Shown here: in pieces, positions 34,303 through 42,402 of the stretch | Numbering within the stretch: the stretch's first letter is position 1 | How the letters are laid out: every line of letters begins with the position of its first letter | Source: Burkholderia diffusa | Lineage (GTDB): Bacteria > Pseudomonadota > Gammaproteobacteria > Burkholderiales > Burkholderiaceae | Direction: 5' to 3' | Length of the DNA: 64,000 nucleotides | Assembly (NCBI RefSeq): GCF_902499115.1 | Contig: NZ_CABVPN010000013.1 | Coordinates: 142,341 to 206,340 of the forward strand | Position numbers and translations under genes: made by a program | Notes under the pieces: generated by a model | Told to the model about the DNA's origin: nothing | The model's input: only the letters and a program-made list of their open reading frames with translations | Databases searched by the model: none

Positions 34303-34336
34303 AAAAAACCCGGCGAAGCAGGCTTCGCCGGGTTTT
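34303..34336. terminator. Bidirectional terminator between two convergent genes
   Basis: AAAACCCGGCGAAGC, loop AG, GCTTCGCCGGGTTTT: a 15-bp perfect stem with A and T tracts on both sides, between the hypothetical gene (plus) and the DUF2968-like gene (minus). Confidence 0.88.
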
Positions 34337-34371
34337 CGTTCGTCCGTCCGTCGGTCGATCGCACCGAATCG

Positions 34372-35073
34372 TCACTTGTGCGCGGGCAACCCCGTTTCCG
34401 ACTGCCGCTCGAGTTGCCGTACCTGCTCCTGCAGATCACGCAACTGCACCTGCGCGGCCCGCTTCTCGATCTGCAGCGCCCGCGTCTGCTCCTGCGCCGC
34501 CTTCTGCCGCTGCGCCACCGCGGCCTGCTGGTCGCGCGCGACGTTCAGATCGGCCTGCAGTTGCTGCGCGCGATTCGCCTGCAGCGCGATCACGCGTTCG
34601 AGGAACGTCTTCTGCGCCTCGAGTTCGGTGCGACGAATTTCGACGTCCGCGAGCTGCACCGTCTGCTGGACGAAGTTCGCGTACACCATCTCCGCACGGC
34701 TTTTCTCCTGCGACCTGATCACGCGCCACAGATGCTTGTCCTGAAACAGCGCGACGTAATACGTCATCTCGCGCGGATCGAACATCAGGCTTGCGCCATA
34801 GCTGCCGTTGTAGGTGGTGCGCATCTCGACAATTCGTCCGTCATGCAGCATCTGCGTGAGTTCGGCGACGTTGCCTTGCGCGGTGGCATCCGTGGCGGAT
34901 GCCGCGGAGGCCGGTGCCGCAGTCGCGACATCGCCGCTCAGGCTCGTCACCGCGGGGCGCGTGCCCGCGACCGGCGCGGTCGCGTCGGACCACGCTGCGC
35001 CCGCGTGCGCGCAGGCGGCCAGCGCAACGATCCACGTTGCGCATCGTGCAGGGGAAAAATCTCGGAAGACCAA
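34372..35073 (-). CDS. Secreted coiled-coil protein (DUF2968-like)
   Basis: About 233 aa with an N-terminal signal peptide (WIVALAACAHAGAAWS as the hydrophobic core), a globular part (MLHDGRIVEMRTTYNGSYGA, FDPREMTYYVALFQD) and a long C-terminal coiled coil (about 140-225) rich in Gln, Ala, Arg and Glu. The layout resembles the DUF2968 family of Burkholderia; function unknown. There is no ATG before the signal peptide. A TTG at 35073 has CGGAG seven bases upstream and is preferred over the TTG at 35118, which has none. Confidence 0.7.
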   Translation of the reverse strand: MVFRDFSPARCATWIVALAACAHAGAAWSDATAPVAGTRPAVTSLSGDVATAAPASAASATDATAQGNVAELTQMLHDGRIVEMRTTYNGSYGASLMFDPREMTYYVALFQDKHLWRVIRSQEKSRAEMVYANFVQQTVQLADVEIRRTELEAQKTFLERVIALQANRAQQLQADLNVARDQQAAVAQRQKAAQEQTRALQIEKRAAQVQLRDLQEQVRQLERQSETGLPAHK

Positions 35074-35187
35074 CGTCAGACTCCGGCGAACGAATCGGGA
35101 GTCGCGATTATCGTTCAAAACGAAACGGCCGCATCTCGAATTTATCGGGATGCGGCCAGCCTTCCTGCGCGGCGATACAAGAGCGGC

Positions 35188-36375
35188 TTACAGGCGGGTA
35201 TCGCGAGCCGCTCGCAGGAACGCATCGAGCAGCGGCGTGCAGTCGAGCAACTCGGCGCCGCCAGCACGATGAAACTCCGGGTGCCATTGCACGCCGACGA
35301 CGAACGGTGCACGCCGGTAGCGAATGCCTTCGATGATCCCGTCACCGGCCGACACGGCCTCGATGTTCAGATCGCGGCCGAGATCGCGGATCGCCTGATG
35401 GTGAATCGAGTTCACGATCGCTTCGCTGCGCCCGGGGAACATGCTCGCGAGCGTCGACGAGTCGGGGAAGCGGATGGCGTGGCGATGCTGGTCGTAATGC
35501 TCGCTGACGTGCGCATTCGCGGTCGGCACGTCCGTCGCGATGTCCTGGTACAGCGACCCGCCGAACGCGACGTTGATCAGCTGGCAGCCGCGGCACACGC
35601 CGAGCACCGGCTTGCCGGACTCGACGAACTCGTGAAACAGCTCGAGCTCGTACATGTCGCGCACGCGGTCGCCCGGCCATTCGGGGCGCGCATCCGACGC
35701 CGCGTAGGTTTGCGGCGACACGTCGGCGCCGCCTTGCAGCAGCAGGCCGTCGAGATGCTTCGCGTAGTCGCGCAGGCGGATGTTGCTCGGATGCAGCATG
35801 CCCTGGTGACCGACGGTCGGGATCATGAACACGAGCACGTCGCGCGACATCACCCAGTGCGCGATCGATTCCTCGAGATACTGCAGTGTCTTGCCGCGCA
35901 GTCCCTTCGCGCCCGGCTCCGGATGGAAGATCCGCGCCGACACGCCGATGCGCAGCGTACGCTGCGTGATCCGCTGGCCGGCGCGATCGAAGATCCGGCG
36001 TGCGCGTGCCGCGATGATCCGCCCGAACACCGACCACGGCGTGTCGCTTTGCTTCAGGTATGCCGGCGGCGCGTTCTGCGCGCTCGCGGGCGGCGGACGC
36101 GGCGTGTCGAAATCGGGCTGCGCGCCAAAACCGGGCGGCGCGGCACCGGGTTTCGGCGGCACTGCACCGCCTTCGGCTGCAGCACCTGTCGTGCCTGCGG
36201 CGCCCGGGTCGGACGCCGCGGTGACCGGCGACGCACCGTCCGCCGCGACGACTTGCGCAGCGGCAGCCTGCGTGGCAGACGCCTCCGGCGTGTGCGCCGG
36301 CCTGGAACGGGGGGAATCGGTAGAAGCGGAAGAGGTGCCGGGCAGACCGGCCGGGGAAGGCGTGATTTCGCTCAT
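35188..36375 (-). CDS. Gamma-glutamyl-GABA hydrolase-like class I amidotransferase
   Basis: A 395-aa protein of the peptidase C26 (PuuD-like) family. The nucleophile cysteine is in LGVCRGCQLINVAFGG and the catalytic His in VGVQWHPEFH. The C26 domain covers about residues 140-390. An unusual N-terminal extension of about 110 residues is rich in Ala, Pro, Gly and Thr and is absent in E. coli PuuD. The enzyme may hydrolyse gamma-glutamyl-GABA in putrescine breakdown, but no puu neighbours are present, so the substrate is open. It is divergent from the GntR gene, with a palindromic site between them. Confidence 0.82.
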   Translation of the reverse strand: MSEITPSPAGLPGTSSASTDSPRSRPAHTPEASATQAAAAQVVAADGASPVTAASDPGAAGTTGAAAEGGAVPPKPGAAPPGFGAQPDFDTPRPPPASAQNAPPAYLKQSDTPWSVFGRIIAARARRIFDRAGQRITQRTLRIGVSARIFHPEPGAKGLRGKTLQYLEESIAHWVMSRDVLVFMIPTVGHQGMLHPSNIRLRDYAKHLDGLLLQGGADVSPQTYAASDARPEWPGDRVRDMYELELFHEFVESGKPVLGVCRGCQLINVAFGGSLYQDIATDVPTANAHVSEHYDQHRHAIRFPDSSTLASMFPGRSEAIVNSIHHQAIRDLGRDLNIEAVSAGDGIIEGIRYRRAPFVVGVQWHPEFHRAGGAELLDCTPLLDAFLRAARDTRL

Positions 36376-36560
36376 GACGATGGTCTGGTACGTCGCTCGC
36401 GCGTGGTGGATTGACGAGGATTCATTATGCTTCAGTGCACGATCGCGCGGTAAACGAGCAACATCCTGTCGATATTGTTGCAACTCATCGCATCCGCCGC
36501 CAGGCGTATCACCGGACCCCTTCGACGATATCGATCGTCACCCGGGCAAACTGGACATCA

Positions 36561-36572
36561 GTGATATATCAC
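36561..36572. promoter_or_regulatory. Palindrome GTGATATATCAC, candidate GntR operator
   Basis: A perfect 12-base palindrome in the 277-bp region between the amidotransferase (minus) and the FadR-type GntR gene (plus). FCD-type GntR regulators typically bind short AT-centred palindromes in their own promoter region, so autoregulation and control of both sides is likely. Confidence 0.45.
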
Positions 36573-36652
36573 AATAATATTCATGAATCGCCCACGCTAC
36601 CGATCGCCCGCGCCATGATCGCGCCCTGCCTGGCCACCGCGCCGCCGCCCGC

Positions 36653-37333
36653 ATGAACGCCCTGACCGACGTCCTCCACGACCGGCCCGCCGCATCGGCC
36701 GTCAGCCTCGCCGACCGCGCGTACGCGCTGATCCAGCGCGACATCATCACGATGCGCCTGAAGCCCGGCGCCGCGCTCAACGAAGCCGACCTCGTCGCCC
36801 GCACCGGCATCGGCCGCACGCCCGTCCACCAGGCCGTCCACCGGCTGGTGCTCGAAGGGCTGCTGTCCGTGATGCCGCGCAAGGGGTTGATGGTGCAGCC
36901 GCTGTCGCTCGACGACATCGTCGCGGTGATCGACGTGCGCCGCATCAACGAAGCGCATTGCGTCGAACTCGCCGCCCGCCATGCGACGCCCGACGATCTC
37001 GCGCGCATGGCCGCGCTGCTCGACGACGGGCAGGCCTGCGTCGACGCGCACGACGTCGAGGGCATGATGGAACTCGACCGCGCGTTTCATCAGGCGATCG
37101 CCGCAGCGGCACGCAACACCGTGCTCGCGGAGATCCTGCGCGCGCTGCACGAACGCTCGCTGCGCTTCTGGTTCGTCACGCTGTCCGAGCCGCACCACCT
37201 GTCCGACGTCCAGCGCGAACACCTCGAATTGTTCGAACGGCTGTCCGCGCGCGATGCCGCCGGCGCGCGCACGGCCGTCGAACGCCATATCGATTCGTTT
37301 CGCGCCACTCTTGTCCAACGTCTTCGCCCCTGA
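36653..37333 (+). CDS. GntR-family regulator, FCD (FadR) subfamily
   Basis: A 226-aa protein. An N-terminal winged HTH (residues 20-85, ADLVARTGIGRTPVHQAVHRL) is followed by a helical FCD ligand domain (95-220) with the metal-type residues in D..FHQAI and the downstream EH and ERH segments. It represses or activates catabolic genes in response to an organic acid. It is followed 7 bp later by the amidase gene, so it likely controls that gene; the palindrome at 36561-36572 is a probable site. Confidence 0.9.
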   Translation: MNALTDVLHDRPAASAVSLADRAYALIQRDIITMRLKPGAALNEADLVARTGIGRTPVHQAVHRLVLEGLLSVMPRKGLMVQPLSLDDIVAVIDVRRINEAHCVELAARHATPDDLARMAALLDDGQACVDAHDVEGMMELDRAFHQAIAAAARNTVLAEILRALHERSLRFWFVTLSEPHHLSDVQREHLELFERLSARDAAGARTAVERHIDSFRATLVQRLRP

Positions 37334-37340
37334 ACCGCCC

Positions 37341-38717
37341 ATGACCACCTTCACGCCCTTCCCTCCGCTCGCCCAGCTCGCCGCCGACCTCGCCGCCGGC
37401 CGGACCACGAGCCGCGCGCTCGTCGACGTCGCGCTCGACCGGATCGCCGATCCGTCCGGCCAGGGTGCCGCCGTCTTTACGGAAGTCGACGCCGACAACG
37501 CGCGCGCGGCCGCCGATGCCCACGACCGCCTGCGTGCCGCGGGCACCGTGCTGTCGCCGCTCGCGGGCATCCCCGTGTCGGTCAAGGATTTGTTCGACGT
37601 CGCGGGCCAGGTGACGCGCGCCGGCTCGCGCGTGCTCGACGGCGCACCGCCCGCCAAGGCCGACGCGGTGGCCGTCGCGCGGCTCAAGCGCGCGGGCGCG
37701 GTGCTGGTCGGCCGCACCAACATGAGCGAGTTCGCGTTCTCGGGGCTCGGCCTGAATCCGCACTTCGGCACGCCGCGCTCACCGTACCGCCGCGACGTGC
37801 CGGGCGACGCGCGGATTGCCGGCGGCTCGTCGTCCGGCGCGGCCGCGTCCGTCGCCGACGGGATGGCGGCCGTCGCGCTCGGCACCGACACCGGCGGCTC
37901 GATCCGCATTCCGGCCGCGCTGTGCGGGCTCACGGGCTTCAAGCCGACCGCGAGCCGGATCCCGACGCAAGGCGGCGTGCCGCTGTCGACCACGCTCGAC
38001 TCGTTCGGCCCGATCGGCCTGACGGTCGCCTGTTGCGCGCTCGTCGACCGCATGCTCGCGGGCCTCGAGCCGCACGTACCGGCCGCGCGGCCGCTCGAAG
38101 GCGTGCGGCTCGGCGTGCTGACCAACTATGTGACGGACGGCGTCGATGCCGATGTCGCCGCCGCGCTCGACGCCTCGCTGAAGCACCTCGAAGCCGCCGG
38201 CGCGATCGTCACGGAAGTGCGCTTTTCCGCGCTCGACCGGTTGCCGGACATCAACCGCTTCGGCTTCTCGCCGATCGAGGCATACGCGTGGCATCGCCCG
38301 CTGCTCGCGCAGCACCGCGACCAATACGACCCGCGCGTGCTTTCGCGCATCCTGAAGGGCGAGCCGGCGAGCGCGGCCGACTATCTCGACCTGCTCGCCG
38401 CCCGCCAGGCGATGCTGGAGGAAGCGGCGCACACGGTCTGGTCGCGCTTCGACGCGCTCGTCGCGCCGACGGTGCCCGTCGTGCCGCCGCGCATCGCCGA
38501 ACTCGAAGCGGACGATGCTGCCTTTACGCGCACCAACGCGCTGATCCTTCGCAACCCGAGCGCGTTCAACTTCCTCGACGCCTGCGCGCTGTCGCTGCCG
38601 TGCCATCCGCGCGACACGGCACCGGTCGGCCTGATGCTCGCGGCCGCGCCGCATCGCGACGACGCGCTGCTCGCGATCGGCCAGGCGGTCGAAGCCGTGC
38701 TGAACACGATCCGGTGA
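37341..38717 (+). CDS. Amidase signature-family hydrolase
   Basis: A 458-aa amidase with the full Ser-cisSer-Lys triad. Lys is in PVSVKDLFD (about residue 78), cis-Ser in GGSSSGAAAS and the nucleophile Ser in GTDTGGSIRIPAALCG (about 180). It hydrolyses a small amide or carbamoyl compound. Family members include GatA-like, allophanate and urethane hydrolases, and no second Gat subunit gene lies nearby, so tRNA amidation is unlikely. It forms an operon with the GntR regulator just upstream. Confidence 0.88.
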   Translation: MTTFTPFPPLAQLAADLAAGRTTSRALVDVALDRIADPSGQGAAVFTEVDADNARAAADAHDRLRAAGTVLSPLAGIPVSVKDLFDVAGQVTRAGSRVLDGAPPAKADAVAVARLKRAGAVLVGRTNMSEFAFSGLGLNPHFGTPRSPYRRDVPGDARIAGGSSSGAAASVADGMAAVALGTDTGGSIRIPAALCGLTGFKPTASRIPTQGGVPLSTTLDSFGPIGLTVACCALVDRMLAGLEPHVPAARPLEGVRLGVLTNYVTDGVDADVAAALDASLKHLEAAGAIVTEVRFSALDRLPDINRFGFSPIEAYAWHRPLLAQHRDQYDPRVLSRILKGEPASAADYLDLLAARQAMLEEAAHTVWSRFDALVAPTVPVVPPRIAELEADDAAFTRTNALILRNPSAFNFLDACALSLPCHPRDTAPVGLMLAAAPHRDDALLAIGQAVEAVLNTIR

Positions 38718-38866
38718 CCGCACGGACGCAATGACGGCGGAAGGTGCCCCGGACGAAGTGGCTGCGGCGGGGTGCCGCATGCGCGCTGTCAGTTTCGTGC
38801 CAGATCGTTCGCGCTAAAATCGCGCGATTGTTTATCGGACCGACCAACGACAGGAATCCCGCCGAC

Positions 38867-39379
38867 ATGAACGACTCCACGCTCGCACTCCGCCGTGAAC
38901 GCCGCCTGCTGATGCTGCTCGGATGGGTGTGCATCGCCCTGCTGGCCGGCGCGCTTTATCTGCAGTACGTGAAGAACGAAGATCCGTGCCCGCTGTGCAT
39001 CATCCAGCGCTACTTCTTCGCGGCGATCGGGATCTTCGCGTTCCTGGCGGCCGGGATGCGCAACTGGCGCGGCATCTGGGTGCTCGAGCTGCTGATCGCG
39101 ATCGCCGCGGCCGGCGGCGTCGGCACCGCCGCGCGGCACCTTTCGATCCAGATGAATCCGGGCTTCAGCTGCGGCTTCGACACGTTGCAACCGATCGTCG
39201 ACAGCCTGCCGCCCGCCCAGTGGTTCCCCGGCATGTTCAAGGTCGCCGGCCTGTGCGAGACCGTCTACCCGCCTATCTTCGGCATCCTGCTGCCCGGCTG
39301 GGCGCTGATCGGCTTCGCCGCGATCCTGATTCCCGTCGCCTCGAGCCTCTGGCGCCATCGCCGCAAGCTGGCAGGCTGA
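38867..39379 (+). CDS. dsbB: Disulfide bond formation protein B
   Basis: A 170-aa, four-helix inner-membrane protein that reoxidises DsbA and passes electrons to ubiquinone. The two redox pairs are visible: C41-C44 (DPCPLC) in the first periplasmic loop and C102/C130 in the second. The quinone-near Arg follows in IIQRYF. The length and topology match DsbB. A TAAAAT box about 55 bp upstream may be its -10. Confidence 0.95.
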   Translation: MNDSTLALRRERRLLMLLGWVCIALLAGALYLQYVKNEDPCPLCIIQRYFFAAIGIFAFLAAGMRNWRGIWVLELLIAIAAAGGVGTAARHLSIQMNPGFSCGFDTLQPIVDSLPPAQWFPGMFKVAGLCETVYPPIFGILLPGWALIGFAAILIPVASSLWRHRRKLAG

Positions 39380-39991
39380 CCGGACGCGCCACGTTCCGGC
39401 CGACCGGTCGAGGCCGCGCAGGCGCTTCGCCCTGCTCACCCGGCTGCACCGGCGCAGCCCCACGCGGCCGCACATGCCGGCCGCGCGTAAACACCTACCC
39501 CGCCGCAACCCGGATTTCCGGGCGAACGCACCTCACGCGACAGCCGCGCGCACGCCCCGCCGCGCATGCGTTTCGGCCCGATGCCCGTGCATCGGCGCCC
39601 CGATCCCGCACGGCGGGCCTATGATCGACATGATCGCCGTCTGATAGCCCGGATCACCGCCCGGCAATGTTTCCGCCGCCTTGCGGTGCTATCTTCGCGA
39701 CTGGATGGCGATCTACGTGCGCGAGGCCAGTTGCCTCACCTCCTGCGTAACGCGCGCCCGATCCGCAATGTCGACTGGATTCATCATGACAACGCAAACC
39801 ATCCGCATCCGTCACCCTCATGGCGTCCGCACGTCCCGCGGCGTCGTTCGCGCGCGCCTTCGGCGCACGGCCACCGCACCGAATTCGCAGTCGGGCAGCC
39901 GGCCCGCGTCGCTTTCGTCCGCCCTCGTTGCCGCGGCGCCCGCCACCCCGCGCCGCCCGTCGTGCCGCGTCGTCCCGACCGGAGCGTGCTG
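39380..39991. other. Gene-free stretch between dsbB and xdhC
   Basis: 612 bp with no ORF that has coding character. It is GC-rich, with weak open frames in several phases, none with a ribosome binding site and recognisable domain. In related Burkholderia xdhA and xdhB lie just before xdhC as I remember it; no remnant of their Fe-S or Mo-domain motifs is visible here. Confidence 0.5.
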
Positions 39992-40978
39992 ATGGAAGCC
40001 TGGCTCGGCGATCTGCAGCAGTTGCTCGCGCACGGCGAAGCGGCCGTGCTGGTGACGGTGGCGCACACCGACGGCTCCGCGCCGCGCGAGGCCGGCACCA
40101 AGATGCTCGTCACGCGCGACACGGCCCGCCATACGATCGGCGGCGGTCATCTGGAATGGAAGGCGATCGAGATCGCGCGGCACCTGCTGAAGGACGGCGC
40201 GCACGTGCCCCACGCACGCCGGCTCGAACGGCTCGCGCTCGGCCCGAGCCTCGGCCAGTGCTGCGGCGGCGCGGTCGTGCTCGCGTTCGAGCGGCTCGAC
40301 GTCGGCGACCTCGGCTGGATCATGTCGCTCTCCAAGCGCGTCGCGGCGGGCGCCGCAACCGTGCGTAGCGTATCATTCGGCCCCTCGCCGGGTGCGCCGC
40401 TGCTGAGCGAGCCCGAATCGCCCGCGGCGCGCGCCGATTGCCTGCTGTGGGAAACCGGTGGCGTATCGCTGATGACCGAAACGATCGCGCCGTATGCGTT
40501 CCCCGTCGTGCTGTTCGGCGCGGGACACATCGGCACCGCGCTCGTGAAGGTGCTGGCGACGCTGCCATGCCACGTGCACTGGATCGACGGACCCGACGCG
40601 GTGTTCCCGCCGACCGACGCACTCGCCGGGATCGGCAATCTCGCGATCGACGCGGTGGCCAGCCCGGCCGATGCCGTCGATACGGCGCCGCCGCATGCGT
40701 ACTTCGTCGTGATGACGCACGACCACGCACTCGATTTCGTGCTGGCCGAGCGCATCCTGCGGCGCGGCGACTATGCATACTTCGGGATGACCGGCTCGCG
40801 CACCAAGCGCGTGCAGTTCGATCATCGGCTGGCGGCGATCGGCATCGACCCGGCCCAGGTCGCGCGGATGCGCTGCCCGATCGGCGTCGAAGGCATCATC
40901 GACAAGGCGCCCGAAGTGATCGCGATCTCGGTGGCCGCGCAGTTGCTGCAGGCCGTCGAGGCGAACGCACCCGCCTAG
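39992..40978 (+). CDS. xdhC: Xanthine dehydrogenase accessory protein XdhC
   Basis: A 328-aa protein with the two XdhC domains. The N-terminal part (VTVAHTDGSAPREAGTKMLV, GGGHLEWKAIEIA, QCCGGAV) binds the molybdenum cofactor, and the C-terminal part is a Rossmann domain (VVLFGAGHIGTALVKVL). XdhC holds, sulfurates (with a sulfurase) and inserts Moco into xanthine dehydrogenase. GGAGC precedes the ATG at 39992. It is 36 bp before the deaminase gene, forming a purine salvage set with it and guaD, but the XDH structural genes are not in the window. Confidence 0.92.
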   Translation: MEAWLGDLQQLLAHGEAAVLVTVAHTDGSAPREAGTKMLVTRDTARHTIGGGHLEWKAIEIARHLLKDGAHVPHARRLERLALGPSLGQCCGGAVVLAFERLDVGDLGWIMSLSKRVAAGAATVRSVSFGPSPGAPLLSEPESPAARADCLLWETGGVSLMTETIAPYAFPVVLFGAGHIGTALVKVLATLPCHVHWIDGPDAVFPPTDALAGIGNLAIDAVASPADAVDTAPPHAYFVVMTHDHALDFVLAERILRRGDYAYFGMTGSRTKRVQFDHRLAAIGIDPAQVARMRCPIGVEGIIDKAPEVIAISVAAQLLQAVEANAPA

Positions 40979-41014
40979 GCTTCCCCTACATTCTGACCGA
41001 CCAAGAACAACGCC

Positions 41015-42040
41015 ATGACCCCGACATTCAAGGACAAGATTGCCCGCGCTCCGAAAGCGGAGCTGCACATCCATATCGAAGGCTCGCTCGAGCCCGAACT
41101 GATTTTCGCGCTCGCGCAGCGCAACGGCGTGAAGCTCGCGTACGAGTCGATCGACGCGCTGCGCGCCGCGTATGCGTTCACCGACCTGCAATCGTTCCTC
41201 GACATCTATTACGCCGGCGCGAGCGTGCTGCTGACCGAGCAGGATTTCTACGACATGACGGCCGCATACTGCGAACGCGCACTCGCCGACAACGTCGTCC
41301 ACACCGAGCTGTTCTTCGACCCGCAGACGCACACCGAACGCGGCGTGCCGATCGAGACGGTCATTGCCGGCATCGACCGCGCGCTCGCCGATGCCGAGCA
41401 GCGCGGGCTGTCGAGCAAGCTGATCCTGTGCTTCCTGCGCCACCTGTCCGAAGACGATGCGCTCGCGACGTTCGAATCCGCGTTGCCGCTGTTCGAACGC
41501 TATCGCCACCGGCTGATCGGCGTCGGTCTCGATTCGTCCGAGCTCGGCCATCCGCCGACGAAGTTCGCGCGCGTGTTCGAGAAGGCGCGTGCGCTCGGGC
41601 TGAAGCTCGTCGCACATGCGGGCGAGGAAGGCCCGCCCGCCTACATCTACGAAGCGCTCGACGTGCTGAAGGTCGACCGGATCGACCACGGCGTGCGCAG
41701 CATCGAGGACGCGGCGCTCGTCGAACGCCTCGCGCGCACGCGCACGGCGCTGACCGTGTGCCCGCTGTCGAACCTGAAGCTGTGCGTGTTCGACGACATG
41801 GCGAAGCACACGCTGAAGGCGCTGCTCGATCGCGGCGTCGCGGTGACGATCAACTCCGACGATCCGGCCTATTTCGGCGGCTACGTGAACGACAACTACT
41901 TCGCGACGGTTGACGGGCTGCAGCTGACGGACGCCGAAGTGCACACCGTGATCCGCAACGGCTTCGAGGCGTCGTTCGTCGACGCCTCGCAGCGCGACGC
42001 GCTGATCGCGCGTCTCGATTCGTACTGGCAGGCCGCGTGA
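41015..42040 (+). CDS. Adenosine-deaminase-fold enzyme, probably adenine deaminase
   Basis: A 341-aa zinc amidohydrolase. The metal ligands are in ELHIHIEGS (H18, H20), the catalytic pair is in LVAHAGEEGP, and the NSDDPAYFGGYV segment holds the last ligand. The wording NVVHTELFFDPQTHTERG, LDSSELGHPPTKF and NDNYF is that of the adenine-specific subgroup (Pseudomonas PA0148 type) rather than classical Add. It would turn adenine into hypoxanthine and ammonia. It lies between xdhC and guaD, consistent with channelling free bases to xanthine. Substrate choice is inference from remembered family sequences. Confidence 0.88.
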   Translation: MTPTFKDKIARAPKAELHIHIEGSLEPELIFALAQRNGVKLAYESIDALRAAYAFTDLQSFLDIYYAGASVLLTEQDFYDMTAAYCERALADNVVHTELFFDPQTHTERGVPIETVIAGIDRALADAEQRGLSSKLILCFLRHLSEDDALATFESALPLFERYRHRLIGVGLDSSELGHPPTKFARVFEKARALGLKLVAHAGEEGPPAYIYEALDVLKVDRIDHGVRSIEDAALVERLARTRTALTVCPLSNLKLCVFDDMAKHTLKALLDRGVAVTINSDDPAYFGGYVNDNYFATVDGLQLTDAEVHTVIRNGFEASFVDASQRDALIARLDSYWQAA

Positions 42041-42402
42041 CGGCTGGCATCGAGGTTCGCTAGACAGATGAAACACATCGACGGCATCCGCTTCGTGGCG
42101 ACCGGTTTGGCCCTGCGCCACGTCGGCCGCGTGCGTGCACCGCGCACGCACGCGCGCGTCGCGCCAGTCGCCCGCGTGGCGACGGCGTTGTGCGGCGTCG
42201 CGCGCCGAAGCCTGTCGTTGCGGCTCGTCATGCAGCTCGCCGCCGCGCCGGTCGCTAATGCCACCGCGATCGCCTTCCGCCGCGCCCCGGCCTTCGCGCT
42301 TCGCCGCATTGCGCATGCCCGAGCAGCGCCCGCCATGCCGTCGCCCGCGCGGCGCCGACCGTTTTCTTCTGTTCGCCTTACCTTGATGCAGGACCATTCG
42401 TC
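42041..42402 (+). other. Stretch between deaminase and guaD with a doubtful ORF
   Basis: 362 bp. It contains one open frame from ATG 42068 to a TGA that overlaps the guaD start (ATGA at 42403). The product (112 aa) is almost entirely Arg, Ala, Val and Pro, without a recognisable domain, and looks like out-of-frame translation of GC-rich DNA. I do not annotate it as a gene. No hairpin terminator was seen, so guaD may be cotranscribed with the upstream genes. Confidence 0.4.

Noticed and set aside
39786..39992. A 68-codon frame just before xdhC, ending inside its start codon
   Set aside because: The composition (Arg, Pro, Ser, Ala) looks like non-coding GC-rich DNA, and no family or ribosome binding site was seen.
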